The notes beneath the pieces are model-generated. The model did no database searches. It had not been told where the DNA came from and worked only from the letters and a program-made list of their open reading frames with translations. A stretch of DNA of 27,614 nucleotides from a virus. This document shows, piece after piece, positions 17,642-26,039 of the stretch. Both the position numbers and the translations under genes were made by a program. The DNA is taken from the IMG/VR virus record IMGVR_UViG_3300036846_000142, positions 1 through 27,614 of that record, one strand, 5' to 3'. The stretch's first letter is position 1. Every line of letters begins with the position of its first letter.

Positions 17642-17984
17642 CACCCGCTTGTGCTTCGTCGCCAGTTACAGCGTGTTTGTAATCCAGATTTGCCATAACT
17701 CTGACTTCATCTGGAACCTCTTCACCCTTTGATTCGAGGTCATTCACGATTTGCTTGGCTTCCATGACTACCCGTTCGATGGTAGGCATATCAGGGCGAG
17801 GCACGATACTCGATGGATGCAAGTCAGCATTCTCTCCACCGAGAGCACCGTTTTCCTTCAACTGCTCGATTTGCTCTTTACCCTGTCCAGCAGCCTTCAA
17901 ATCATCGTCGGACACCAACTCACCCGGAGCGTAATCCTTCTCAATCACCGGGAGATGTAGACGTGTCAATGCCTTATACGACAT
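17628..17984 (-). CDS. Small acidic head-region protein with P-G-E motif
   Basis: A 118-aa acidic, probably partly helical protein (IERVVMEAKQIVNDLESKGE) of unknown function. Near the N-terminus it has YAPGELVSDDDLKAAGQGKE followed by QIEQLKENGAL. The same motif occurs in the 92-aa protein before the sheath and, as a weaker version, in the neighbour at 17998-18384. ATG at 17984, 13 nt after the preceding stop; its end overlaps the next gene. Likely a minor head or head-completion protein, inferred from its position after the major capsid gene. Confidence 0.7.
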   Translation of the reverse strand: MSYKALTRLHLPVIEKDYAPGELVSDDDLKAAGQGKEQIEQLKENGALGGENADLHPSSIVPRPDMPTIERVVMEAKQIVNDLESKGEEVPDEVRVMANLDYKHAVTGDEAQAGDASA

Positions 17985-17997
17985 GGCTCACGCCCAC

Positions 17998-18384
17998 TTA
18001 CTTAGTTGTTGTCGTCGTGGTGGTTGATTGCGATGGTGGTGTCTGTGCAGGTGTCTTGGGTGCAATTTGCTTTTCGCCACCAGTGATTTCACTTTCATCG
18101 GGCGGATTCTCTTCCATGTACTTCATGGCTTCGACAACCTGACCAGATGCCATTGCCTCGCCATACTTCTCACGCTCATATTCAGCGGGAGCCTTATCAG
18201 GTGGAAGATCCTCAGGATACTTGTCCTCGCGAACTGCACCGATATCGACAAGCTCCTGCCACTCTTCATCACTGATCTTGAGCTTGCTCTGTGAAATCTC
18301 CTCGCCAACATTGATTCTGTTGACAGACCGACCCCACTCATCTCTTTCTACATCGAAGTTATTCCACGCATAAAACGTCGCCAT
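17998..18384 (-). CDS. Small acidic head-region protein, related motif
   Basis: Start chosen at ATG 18384 because TAGGAGGTGG sits directly upstream; a longer start at 18411 would bury this site. The 128-aa product begins ATFYAWNNFD and continues to INVGEEISQSKLKISDEEWQ, then ELVDIGAVREDKYPE, a pattern I have seen in small actinophage head proteins. The C-terminus is Pro/Lys-rich and ends in a run of seven Thr. It follows the major capsid gene by 30 nt. Function unknown; a minor head protein is likely. Confidence 0.78.
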   Translation of the reverse strand: MATFYAWNNFDVERDEWGRSVNRINVGEEISQSKLKISDEEWQELVDIGAVREDKYPEDLPPDKAPAEYEREKYGEAMASGQVVEAMKYMEENPPDESEITGGEKQIAPKTPAQTPPSQSTTTTTTTK

Positions 18385-18414
18385 GTTTTTCCACCTCCTA
18401 ATGAATGGCAATGA

Positions 18415-19422
18415 TTAGAATGCTGTGGCCGAGAATGCCGTCTGAATGAGATAACCGGCACCGGGAGTCACGATCTTAAGATCGTACTTGGTTGACACAC
18501 GAACGATGTCAGCCTTGCGAGGCTCTTCACGCCAACGATCCGTAGGCCGGATAGAGCCGTCAGGATAGATCTGATTGAACGTCTTGCCGAACGTCATCTG
18601 CTGGAGTCCAGGGTTAGGATCGACAATACCGAGCCACACATCTTTACCCCAGAACGATGAAATAACGTTAGCGGCATCGATATTGTTAGCCGTGTTATAC
18701 ACCGAGTCCACAGTAAGAATCTGACCCTCGAATCCAGTCAGAAGCTGGAACGCATTAGCCATCGTCAGGCTGAACGTCTTGAAGCGATCAACCACACGAG
18801 GATGGTTCTCGATGTACGACATTCCCAGCGCAGGAATGACAAGCGTGTTGGGATATCTGTACGTGGCAGCATAAATAGCACGCATACCCACGAGGATATC
18901 GTTAACCGGGTTCGACGTAGAAGTCGTGCCACCAGTGTAGTTATCCCACTGAGATGCACCCGACAACACTGTCTTGTTGTTCGTACCATACTGAGACGGA
19001 TCACGAACGAGAGTGCTGACCTTCAATTCGTGATCGAGCATCAGTGAGCGCGTAGCGAGGTTAGTAGCATCCAACTCAGGGTTGATCTGCATAGGGCCAC
19101 CGAACACGGGGTTAGCATAACCACCCTGAGACGTGAGCTGCTGACGCTCTTCATCGTAAATCGGGACTTGTAGGGAACGCTCGCGAGTGTAGAATGTATC
19201 CTCACTCCACTTCGCACCCAAGATTTCATTTGCGACCGTTCCCGGTTCGCGTCCCGACTCGAACACTAGCCAGTTGCTTCTGTCGAATACGCGGTACCTT
19301 CCCGACTGAGTCATTACGGGAGTAGGGGGGAAGATTCTATCTCCGTAGAGAGCCTGATCCTTAAAACCAACAGAGAAGTTGGTCAGGATAGGATCTACGT
19401 AAAGGGTACCTGGATCGTACAT
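18415..19422 (-). CDS. Major capsid protein
   Basis: A 335-aa protein placed after the protease-scaffold and decoration genes. The N-terminus has DPILTNFSVGFKDQALYGDR followed by IFPPTPVMTQSGRY, a pattern typical of HK97-fold capsid proteins of the Mu gpT/E-like group. The C-terminus includes the conserved type of segment FGKTFNQIYPDGSIRPTDRW and then VRVSTKYDLKIVTPGAGYLI. The ribosome site is AAGGTGGTGAG. No long N-terminal delta domain is seen, consistent with a separate scaffold fused to the protease. Expected to form the icosahedral shell. Homology is judged by pattern; the position is very convincing. Confidence 0.93.
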   Translation of the reverse strand: MYDPGTLYVDPILTNFSVGFKDQALYGDRIFPPTPVMTQSGRYRVFDRSNWLVFESGREPGTVANEILGAKWSEDTFYTRERSLQVPIYDEERQQLTSQGGYANPVFGGPMQINPELDATNLATRSLMLDHELKVSTLVRDPSQYGTNNKTVLSGASQWDNYTGGTTSTSNPVNDILVGMRAIYAATYRYPNTLVIPALGMSYIENHPRVVDRFKTFSLTMANAFQLLTGFEGQILTVDSVYNTANNIDAANVISSFWGKDVWLGIVDPNPGLQQMTFGKTFNQIYPDGSIRPTDRWREEPRKADIVRVSTKYDLKIVTPGAGYLIQTAFSATAF

Positions 19423-19457
19423 TGAGTAGTCTCACCACCTTCCGAATAATTGTGGGT

Positions 19458-19859
19458 TTACGGCGCCAAACCTGCGTAAGGCTCAAGACGAACAGTGATC
19501 TGATCGAGAGGATTCAGAGCAGGGGCGCCCGTGCAGGTACCGATAACACGTGCGCCAGTCGTAGCAACGACAGCCTGACCAGACGCATTGATAGCTACGA
19601 TCGAACCAAGTGGAATTGCGGCAGCAGCTTCCATGATCGTCTCGCCCATCGTGCGACAAGAGGCACCCTTACCACGCGGAAGCTCTGTGGCAGATACTCC
19701 GAACTGTACAACACCAGCGATAACATCAGTGATTGCAGCAACTGGAACCACCGACGTTTCAGTCTGACCAGGCAGGAACTTTACAGCGCGATACTTCGTA
19801 AGAACAGCACCAGCGCGATAACCCTTATCGAGAACAAAGTTACCGTGTGCACCAGCCAT
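19458..19859 (-). CDS. Capsid decoration-like protein (DUF2190-type)
   Basis: A 133-aa small beta-rich protein between protease and major capsid genes, the usual place for decoration or cement proteins. Motifs: RAGAVLTKYRAVKFLPGQTE, GVVQFGVSATELPRGKGAS, then EAAAAIPLGSIVAINASGQA and ARVIGTCTGAP. This strand-rich, Gly/Ala-rich pattern with a late G.A....G motif is common in DUF2190-type head proteins. AGGCGGTG precedes the ATG. It probably binds the outer capsid surface and stabilises the shell. Confidence 0.82.
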   Translation of the reverse strand: MAGAHGNFVLDKGYRAGAVLTKYRAVKFLPGQTETSVVPVAAITDVIAGVVQFGVSATELPRGKGASCRTMGETIMEAAAAIPLGSIVAINASGQAVVATTGARVIGTCTGAPALNPLDQITVRLEPYAGLAP

Positions 19860-19890
19860 TGATTAATTCACCGCCTTTCGGGCAATTAGA

Positions 19891-21720
19891 TTAGGCAGGC
19901 AGAGCAACTGAGTAAGCCTCGGCAAGATCGGGATGCCTCTTACCAGCCTCAGTGATTGCCGCCATGTAATCCATTTCAGGATTGTCCTTCTGGATCTTGC
20001 TAACGACTTCCGCGAACAACTTGCGGGCAGTTGCGATACCAGGCGCGGAGCTGGTATCAACGATAGGCATATCGTCGGTTGCGCTGCTACCGATTTCGCC
20101 GAATTCCACGATACCACCATTGACGATGGTTCTCATGCAATCCTCGAACTCTTCGATAGTAGCAGTACCTTCCGCGAAATGCTTGTGAAGCTCCGTAACC
20201 TTGCTGAGCGACATCGAGCTAAGACCCTTTGCAGTTTCCTTGAGTCCAAAGCCCTCAGCCTTACGCACGCGAGACACAGACTCACTGAACTGACGTGCGC
20301 TATTCTCACGATCACGATTCATGAGCTTGTTGTGCTCACCCCAAAATGCGGGATAGTCCTCAGCGAACTTGCGCTCCTGAGAAGCAGCATCCACGGTACG
20401 CTTCAACTCAGTCAGTTCACCAAGCTGAAGTCGAGCAGCCTCGATAACATCTCCATCCGAGGTAATACCCAGAATGTTGCGCAGTTCATACTCCTGTTCT
20501 ACACTCATTCCCTCAGACAATTTCTTCCCTCCTCTCGGCGGTGTTGTAGGTGGTGTGACGGGTGTGACTTGTGTGACGTTTGTGGAACTTGTTGATTGTG
20601 GAGGTGTGATTAATGGTGTGATTGCGGGAATCGGTGGAGTTGTGCCTCCTTCGGGCAATCCAGTTACAGGATCGTCGTATGCACCAGGAGGCGTCTCACG
20701 TCTCCACTGATTCACAATAGCGGGATCAGTGATACCTGACTCAGGCCCCAAGTTAGGCGCAGGCGGTGTACCTGTTCCAGGCTCAGAATGCTCCCACTCC
20801 TTCGATTCTTTGAAGGTATAACCAGCCTGTTCAAGCAGATTGGCAGCCGAGATAATCGCTTGCTGCATCTCGGGGTTAATTGCATTGGGGTCGATAATGT
20901 TGAGATTTTCTTCTAACGTTTCACCCATGCTGGGAGAACCTCCCGCGTTCGACAACATCTTTCGTGCACGAGATTGCAGACTATTCTTCATGCTGGCACT
21001 CAGCCAACTACCAGCCTGAGGAATACGAGCAATAGCATTTCTTAGGTGTGGCAAATCGATCTTGCCATCGGAGCCTTTATACGGGAAGTGCCTTAGGCTT
21101 CGGGGGACAGTTTTACCCTCGCTGTCTTTCGATCCACCGGGTTGCACGTACAAGAAGGCACTATCGGGAAGATCGTTTACTGTCTTAGTCGTCCAGACAG
21201 CGAACTGTTTCTTTGTCTCGTAATCCAACTCCTGCCACATAGCCTCGGAGAAGTTGATGGGCATCATGTTCTTGGCAACCGGCCGATTCGTGAAACCTCC
21301 GCCAGTAATGACATCTTGCCATTCTTTTCCGTTGTTGTCAGTCCACAAATCCTCCCATTCGAGTGAGAAGTATCGCCACTTCTTCTCACCCAACTCCTTA
21401 CGTGCGTCGTCAGTTAGCTCGATGCGTGCAAACAAGCTGGGAAGCGTAGGATCTTGCGAATGCGGCTTAATAGCCAGTTCCTTGAACCACCCGCTTGCCT
21501 GATTACCCTTCGCACGATCCATACCGTGATTGAAGTCGGTAGCGATGTCTTGACCACGAACACGACTGTTGAAGTTCTGTACAAACCGCTTCAACTTGTC
21601 ATACGTGATCGAAACTTGTCCGTACTGAGGTGTGTGGAAAATCTTGGCAGGCAGCGCCTCAATCCAGATTTCGTTTCCGCCATCGATTTGCGGTGTATCA
21701 ACTAGGGCGAATTCTCTCAT
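19891..21720 (-). CDS. Prohead protease-scaffold fusion (Mu gpI-like) with PRSLRHFP module
   Basis: A 609-aa protein. Residues 1-160 look like a Mu gpI-type prohead protease: TDFNHGMDRAKGNQASGWFK (with His65), RYFSLEWEDL (Ser119 candidate) and TGGGFTNRP. Residues ~178-258 hold a separate conserved module, VNDLPDSAFLYVQPGG followed by KTVPRSLRHFP and LRNAIARIPQ. I know this module from actinophage proteins, often near capsid maturation proteins. Residues ~310-400 are a Pro/Thr-rich linker. Residues ~405-609 are helical and charged (MSVEQEYELRNIL...), i.e. a scaffold. It would guide procapsid assembly and then cleave itself and the capsid protein. The start overlaps the AP2-fragment stop (ATGA), with GAGGGGGTGA upstream. 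Confidence 0.88.
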   Translation of the reverse strand: MREFALVDTPQIDGGNEIWIEALPAKIFHTPQYGQVSITYDKLKRFVQNFNSRVRGQDIATDFNHGMDRAKGNQASGWFKELAIKPHSQDPTLPSLFARIELTDDARKELGEKKWRYFSLEWEDLWTDNNGKEWQDVITGGGFTNRPVAKNMMPINFSEAMWQELDYETKKQFAVWTTKTVNDLPDSAFLYVQPGGSKDSEGKTVPRSLRHFPYKGSDGKIDLPHLRNAIARIPQAGSWLSASMKNSLQSRARKMLSNAGGSPSMGETLEENLNIIDPNAINPEMQQAIISAANLLEQAGYTFKESKEWEHSEPGTGTPPAPNLGPESGITDPAIVNQWRRETPPGAYDDPVTGLPEGGTTPPIPAITPLITPPQSTSSTNVTQVTPVTPPTTPPRGGKKLSEGMSVEQEYELRNILGITSDGDVIEAARLQLGELTELKRTVDAASQERKFAEDYPAFWGEHNKLMNRDRENSARQFSESVSRVRKAEGFGLKETAKGLSSMSLSKVTELHKHFAEGTATIEEFEDCMRTIVNGGIVEFGEIGSSATDDMPIVDTSSAPGIATARKLFAEVVSKIQKDNPEMDYMAAITEAGKRHPDLAEAYSVALPA

Positions 21721-21878
21721 CTATTTAAAATCACCCCCTCTCTCGGAAAATTGAGTCTTGCAAACTCCCCAAAGAATTCAACAGCAGCTTTATCATAAGC
21801 TTTGGCTGCTTCTTCTTCAGAATTAAAACGACCCAAATTTTTATTTCTCCCGTTTATTTTGATGTATTTTAGATCCAC
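21717..21878 (-). CDS. Truncated AP2-domain protein (homing-endonuclease remnant candidate)
   Basis: GTG at 21878 is chosen because AAAGGAGGTGAC lies right upstream, though spacing is short (4 nt); a longer in-frame start at 21938 would run deep into the previous gene. The 53-aa product has KINGRNKNLGRFNSEEEAAK followed by AYDKAAVEFFGEFARLNFP, the second half of an AP2 DNA-binding domain as seen at the C-terminus of HNH homing endonucleases. The first strand(s) (YRGVxW...) and any HNH nuclease are missing, so it appears to be a fragment. It overlaps the previous gene by 10 nt and the protease start by 4 nt (ATGA). Expression is likely given the ribosome site; function is uncertain. Confidence 0.72.
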   Translation of the reverse strand: MDLKYIKINGRNKNLGRFNSEEEAAKAYDKAAVEFFGEFARLNFPREGVILNR

Positions 21879-22135
21879 GTCACCTCCTTTCCCGTGAGAA
21901 ATGAGCCACTGACCCACATCGTGTAATCCGTTTCGCAATTCTCGATGAAGTACGCCGAATAGTTTACACCGTGTGTAATAGTTCTGATGTAATAAAGCCG
22001 TTCGTTCTTGACGAAGTATCTGTTGAGTTTGACTTTTGGCAACGCGGCGGCCTCCGCTCCAAAAGCAGCACAGGCCATGTCCTGAATTGGAACAGTGACT
22101 TCATCGTCAACTGCACGGGTATGACTGTGAGCCAT
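21869..22135 (-). CDS. Hypothetical 88-aa protein after portal
   Basis: Start ATG overlaps the portal stop (TAATG), with no clear Shine-Dalgarno sequence, so translation is probably coupled to the portal. It begins AHSHTRAVDDEVTVPIQDMA and has an aromatic-rich middle (LNRYFVKNERLYYIRTITHG; YSAYFIEN) predicting beta strands. I recognise no family. Its place between portal and protease suggests a minor head or portal-associated role, but a non-structural role is equally possible. Confidence 0.65.
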   Translation of the reverse strand: MAHSHTRAVDDEVTVPIQDMACAAFGAEAAALPKVKLNRYFVKNERLYYIRTITHGVNYSAYFIENCETDYTMWVSGSFLTGKEVTWI

Positions 22136-23703
22136 TAGTGAGCACCCATTGGTGGGACTCCAACATTACCAGTCTTAACTGCTCCTGGAGTGACATTGCC
22201 TTTTTGGTTAGCTACTGCTGCCTTGGGGCCCTTGCCATTAGTAGGTGGTGTGGTTTGTGTACCATTGGTTTGTGTGGGCGCGGCTTTACCAGCGGCAGCA
22301 GCGAGGATTGCTTCGGGAGTAAGTGGGGTGACATCTTTGGGAGTGACTGGAACTGTGGGTTGTGCATCAGGAAGCTTGTCGGGCATGTCAAACGTCTCCC
22401 TGATCCAGTTCTCGGTATCCATGTCAGTCGTCAATGCACCCTGAGCAAAGAGATTGGCGAGCGCAGCGCCAAGCATTTGGAGGTCGCGCGTCTCGCCAAT
22501 ATTGCGACACTTGAGTTGTGGGAAGTTCTTGGTGGGAAAGTTCCACACGACAAGCTCGGGAATGAGATACATGTTGATTGTTTGGGCGATGTAGTTAGCG
22601 ACGTGTTTCATCGCCTTCATGAACATATCAGCTCCTGTGGAAGCTGTGTTTCTTCCACCGCTCCCACCGGCGACCTGCATTCCCATGACAAGGAACTGAC
22701 CCATGACGTTAGCCATGATCGCCGCGTTATGATGTTCCGCCGATTTAATGACATCGACGAGTTGTGTCGAAGGCTCGATGAAGTCGATTTCAATGGTGGG
22801 CGTCTGAATGACGAAACTTTCTTCGTTCGACCTCAAGTTGCGCAACAAGGTGCGCAACATAATCTTATCGCTTTCCTTGGCTCCAGGGAGAACCTTGCCA
22901 CGCGGGATACCAATGGCGTGCCGTTCTTTCTGGATAGCATCCATCTTATACATATGTGTCTTGTAGAACCAATGCGGGTAGGCAGTTCTAAGGATCGACT
23001 TGCCCTGGAGGTTTCCACCCGATTTGTTCCACGAGAAAACCATCACCTTAGCGATATCTATGGTGACTTGCTTGCTAGTGCCATCCGACTGAATAGCGCC
23101 CTGAACGACTTGTGTTGGGCCACCGTTGTTATCGTAGACAATCTCTTGCACCGTTTGCGCTGGACGCACACCGAGCTTCTTGAGCATCGTATACGTCTTG
23201 GTGTTGGCGCCTTTTGCTGAGGCACTCCATTCCCTTGTCTCGTAAACCTTTTCCACGACCGAGTAGCCATCTTCACAGAAGTGGAGTATGTCCTCAAGCG
23301 AGTTGTTGAACGGGGCCGTCATGCCCTCAAAGAGATTATTCTCAATGAACTCGGCAACCAATAGATCCGCGGGGTCATTACTGTAAGGCTCGACGTAATA
23401 GTCAGCACCGAGGATAGGAGTTTTCATGACACGCACAGACATATCCACGGTCGAGTCCCGCATCATCTTCCAGTAAGTCAGGATAGATGTGTAACCAGGC
23501 GCTAGATCAGGTACGATCTCCCTGATTACAACGGGGACAGACGAGCCTAGCTCGCTATTCAAGTCAGGCCGTGGAATTTGTCCTAATGCTTGATTGCCAG
23601 CGTTAAGCCCACTAGTTCCAGTCGGAATGTTCTTCGCTGCGGTACCAGCGACTTGTGGCTTCTTGGGCGACTTGCTTGATTTGCGTCGGGGTATAAGTGC
23701 CAT
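22135..23703 (-). CDS. Portal protein (DUF935 / Mu gp29-like)
   Basis: A 522-aa protein after the large terminase. Residues ~65-165 contain YTSILTYWKMMRDSTVDMSV and then PFNNSLEDILHFCEDGYSVV, close to the conserved core of DUF935 portals. Further on are MVFSWNKSGGNLQGKSILRT and AYPHWFYKTHMYKMDAIQKE, also typical of portals. The last ~80 residues are Pro/Thr/Gly-rich and probably disordered. It would form the dodecameric DNA-entry ring at one capsid vertex. The start ATG at 23703 has no convincing ribosome site and follows an 88-nt gap; a TAA six bases further upstream in frame leaves no longer start. An extended antisense frame on the other strand is a coding shadow. Confidence 0.93.
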   Translation of the reverse strand: MALIPRRKSSKSPKKPQVAGTAAKNIPTGTSGLNAGNQALGQIPRPDLNSELGSSVPVVIREIVPDLAPGYTSILTYWKMMRDSTVDMSVRVMKTPILGADYYVEPYSNDPADLLVAEFIENNLFEGMTAPFNNSLEDILHFCEDGYSVVEKVYETREWSASAKGANTKTYTMLKKLGVRPAQTVQEIVYDNNGGPTQVVQGAIQSDGTSKQVTIDIAKVMVFSWNKSGGNLQGKSILRTAYPHWFYKTHMYKMDAIQKERHAIGIPRGKVLPGAKESDKIMLRTLLRNLRSNEESFVIQTPTIEIDFIEPSTQLVDVIKSAEHHNAAIMANVMGQFLVMGMQVAGGSGGRNTASTGADMFMKAMKHVANYIAQTINMYLIPELVVWNFPTKNFPQLKCRNIGETRDLQMLGAALANLFAQGALTTDMDTENWIRETFDMPDKLPDAQPTVPVTPKDVTPLTPEAILAAAAGKAAPTQTNGTQTTPPTNGKGPKAAVANQKGNVTPGAVKTGNVGVPPMGAH

Positions 23704-23791
23704 GTGAGTGAGTTAGTGCCGTTTGCAACGAGCGGGGCCGTGGTTTACAAAGGCCGCACAGGAGCAGATTGGGCTGTTATTTGGGTGTGAA

Positions 23792-25339
23792 CTAATAGAG
23801 CGTGGTGCCCAGTGTGATGTGGTCGTTATGGGCTAGCACGAACTGTTCGCTTTCAGAGCCTTTATACTGTTGACCATAAACGTCGGCTAGACTGATTCCT
23901 GCGCCGTTCACGTAGTACGGGCCAATGAAGTACCGTAGTGCGTCAGCGGCGTGGTCATCTATCTTATGCTGGATATTACCCTCGTTCGAGTATTCATTGA
24001 AGTCCTGGGTATTACTGGTACGACGGAGCTGCTCTTTGACGTGTAGCTGCGTGAGCTGCCTGATAAGATTGGTGCAACTGTGGTGAATTCTGACTTTATC
24101 GGCTTTCATCAGCCGCTTTAGTTCCTCAACAGCCAGTGTATAAGGAGTATCTTCTTGGCTGACGTAGCCAATCGTGAGAGCTAGGGTAGCAGCCTGATCC
24201 GCGCCACGTGGGTCACCCCACATTGCATCGATATGATAGCCTTGGGGTTGGGGGCGGTTAAGCAAGTAGAGGCCATGTTCGTGAGTTGAGATGTAGGACT
24301 TGTAGTACTCACGCCAGACGTAGAAGGTGTCATCTTGGTCTACTTGTATGTCCAAACAGACAAATGGGTTGCTAAATCCATAGTCGAAGGCTAGGTAGTT
24401 GGCCCATGCAGGATTGAAGCACTGAAGTGGGTCAGTTGGGGTGCGAATGACCATTGTTTTGTCATTAAACTCTTCATAAATGGTTCCGGCCATCGTTGTA
24501 AAGCTCGCACCGTACTCTTGGTCGAACCAATGCTTGCTTGCGAGCCGCTTAACACGCTGTATTTCGGGATTTAGCAAACCACCGGGGAATCTTACGGAAT
24601 TTTCCCAAGTAGGAAACGACCATGAACGATATTGAGACATTCCTGCGGCTAATTCAGGTTGTTGGGCGGTTATGTTGGCAATGTTGTTGGGGTTAGGTGT
24701 GGGTTGATTGGACTGGGGTGTGGTGGCTGCGCGGTTGCTAGCGGCGTGAAGATTGAATAGATCGGCTTCTTGTCCAAGCAGCCACAAGCCGTGATACCAG
24801 TTGTATCCTTTAGGGGTACTGGGGAAGTCACAACTGCCAAGCAAGTCAGACAGAGCTGGTTCGACATACTGCTCCCATGTGGATTGATCGTGACGTGCAG
24901 CCTCAGACATAATTGCGTGTGACAAGCCCTCACCAAGTAGAGAATCAGGCTTATCTGCTGAGACGACTTCGATTGTTGCGCCCCATGGTGTTTTAATGTA
25001 CATGGTGCCTTGGGCTGCACTGTAACCCTTGCGACAATATTTGAGCAAGCCCAACTTGCGATAGTCGTCGTAGGTGACTCTAAACTCTTTCTCACCAAGC
25101 TTGTACGTAGGGCCAACTATCCAGTTCCATGAATCGGGCACAAATGATTTATGCGTCATACGATGCCCTGCCACGATAGACTTGCCGTAGCGTCTACCGC
25201 AGCAGGGCACGTTGAACCGCGCTTTAGATAGGAGGTAATCGTGCTGACCAGGACTGTGTGACTTGAAGCCAATCTTTTTATAGAGGGCTTCAGCAGATAT
25301 GCCAGGCTCAACACCTGATGGATTAACTAACAGTGACAT
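23792..25339 (-). CDS. terL: Terminase large subunit
   Basis: A 515-aa packaging ATPase-nuclease. Walker A is seen as CCGRRYGKS (Lys53). A Walker B-like stretch HAIMSEAARH follows at ~141-150. The C-terminal nuclease has LAFDYGFSNP (Asp319), GDPRGADQAATLAL (~375-388) and DDHAADALRY (~461-470), the acidic residues of the RNase H-like fold. Between ATPase and nuclease, residues ~200-235 form an Asn/Pro/Thr/Gln-rich linker, unusually low in complexity. The start overlaps the preceding gene stop (TGATG); no strong ribosome site, so coupled translation is likely. It docks on the portal and drives DNA into the procapsid. Confidence 0.95.
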   Translation of the reverse strand: MSLLVNPSGVEPGISAEALYKKIGFKSHSPGQHDYLLSKARFNVPCCGRRYGKSIVAGHRMTHKSFVPDSWNWIVGPTYKLGEKEFRVTYDDYRKLGLLKYCRKGYSAAQGTMYIKTPWGATIEVVSADKPDSLLGEGLSHAIMSEAARHDQSTWEQYVEPALSDLLGSCDFPSTPKGYNWYHGLWLLGQEADLFNLHAASNRAATTPQSNQPTPNPNNIANITAQQPELAAGMSQYRSWSFPTWENSVRFPGGLLNPEIQRVKRLASKHWFDQEYGASFTTMAGTIYEEFNDKTMVIRTPTDPLQCFNPAWANYLAFDYGFSNPFVCLDIQVDQDDTFYVWREYYKSYISTHEHGLYLLNRPQPQGYHIDAMWGDPRGADQAATLALTIGYVSQEDTPYTLAVEELKRLMKADKVRIHHSCTNLIRQLTQLHVKEQLRRTSNTQDFNEYSNEGNIQHKIDDHAADALRYFIGPYYVNGAGISLADVYGQQYKGSESEQFVLAHNDHITLGTTLY

Positions 25340-25548
25340 CAGTCGTCGCCGTTATCTTCCATCTCTTCTTCGACATCTTCGATGGGGCCTGAAATGACAC
25401 TGGTTTCTACGGTGGGGATACCATAGTCACCATCGCTATCAGGTGTACTGGTGATAGTGTGCGTGATGATGGTAACCATTTGGCCTGCCTCCTCAGCCTC
25501 TTCTGCTGCATCTTCGGGCTGAGTGTCATCGGCTTCTGAGCTACTCAT
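25339..25548 (-). CDS. Small acidic protein before large terminase
   Basis: A 69-aa very acidic protein (PEDAAEEAEEAG at the front; DVEEEMEDNGDD at the end) around a central beta-like segment (MVTIITHTITSTPD). Starts at ATG 25548 with a good AAGGAAAAAAG ribosome site. The stop and the terL start overlap as TGATG, so it may serve as a translational coupler. I recognise no family. An acidic DNA-mimic role is conceivable but unsupported. Confidence 0.72.
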   Translation of the reverse strand: MSSSEADDTQPEDAAEEAEEAGQMVTIITHTITSTPDSDGDYGIPTVETSVISGPIEDVEEEMEDNGDD

Positions 25549-25571
25549 CTTTTTTCCTTGTGTGTTGGGGG

Positions 25572-26039
25572 TTAGGAGAACTGCGGGCTATTAGGATCAA
25601 TCATCAAATCTTTGAGAAGATCCTTGATACCATCGCCATCTGCACGTGCATCAGCAAGCGCTTCCTTGACGATTACCTGGCAAGCGCGCAAACGCACCGA
25701 GTCGCTAGTGGAGTTGGCTGAGAGCCACACGATCTGAGCTGCTGCACTTGCAATGTGTTTCTTGAAGAAATCTCTTGTGAATCTTTCGACGTTCTCAGCA
25801 GCTCTATCTTCCGGTGAGGGGTTACGCTCAAACTCTTCTCTAAGCGACTTTGCATACTTAGCATATTCAGCCGCTAGTGCATCGTCACTTGGGCCAAACA
25901 ATTCTGAGTGATTGCCAGTGGTTTCGGGTTCGTGGTCGGATGTGTTGGTGTCGTCTGCGTTGAGGTTGAGTTTATCGGGTGTGGGATCAGTTGGATCTGT
26001 GGGGTCGCCGGCGGGTGTGTTGTCTGCGTTAGGATTCAT
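25572..26039 (-). CDS. Probable terminase small subunit
   Basis: Start taken at ATG 26039 (GGAG at 9-nt spacing), because the open frame upstream is only antisense-like Met/His/Pro-rich sequence overlapping the previous gene. The 155-aa protein has an acidic Asp/Thr/Pro-rich N-terminus (~1-45), then helices: AAEYAKYAKSLREEFERNPS and FFKKHIASAAAQIVWLSANS, then SVRLRACQVIVKEALADARA. The second part resembles the C-terminal helical repeat seen in many small terminases (xxAxxVRLxAAxxIL). Position just before terL supports this. No clear N-terminal HTH is visible, so the assignment is tentative. Confidence 0.55.
   Translation of the reverse strand: MNPNADNTPAGDPTDPTDPTPDKLNLNADDTNTSDHEPETTGNHSELFGPSDDALAAEYAKYAKSLREEFERNPSPEDRAAENVERFTRDFFKKHIASAAAQIVWLSANSTSDSVRLRACQVIVKEALADARADGDGIKDLLKDLMIDPNSPQFS

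Noticed and set aside
18385-18411. Longer start of the 128-aa head-region protein at 18411
   Set aside because: The TAGGAGGTGG ribosome site lies inside that extension and points to the ATG at 18384.
22138-23220. 360-codon open frame on the plus strand
   Set aside because: It lies wholly antisense to the portal gene, has Cys/His-rich low-quality sequence and no ribosome site; the portal reading is clear.
23704-23791. Possible terminator between terL and portal
   Set aside because: Only a bulged 6-bp GC pairing is visible, with no T-tract; not enough to call a terminator.
24670-25116. 148-codon minus-strand frame inside the terminase region
   Set aside because: Out-of-frame shadow of terL, whose Walker A and nuclease motifs fix the correct frame.
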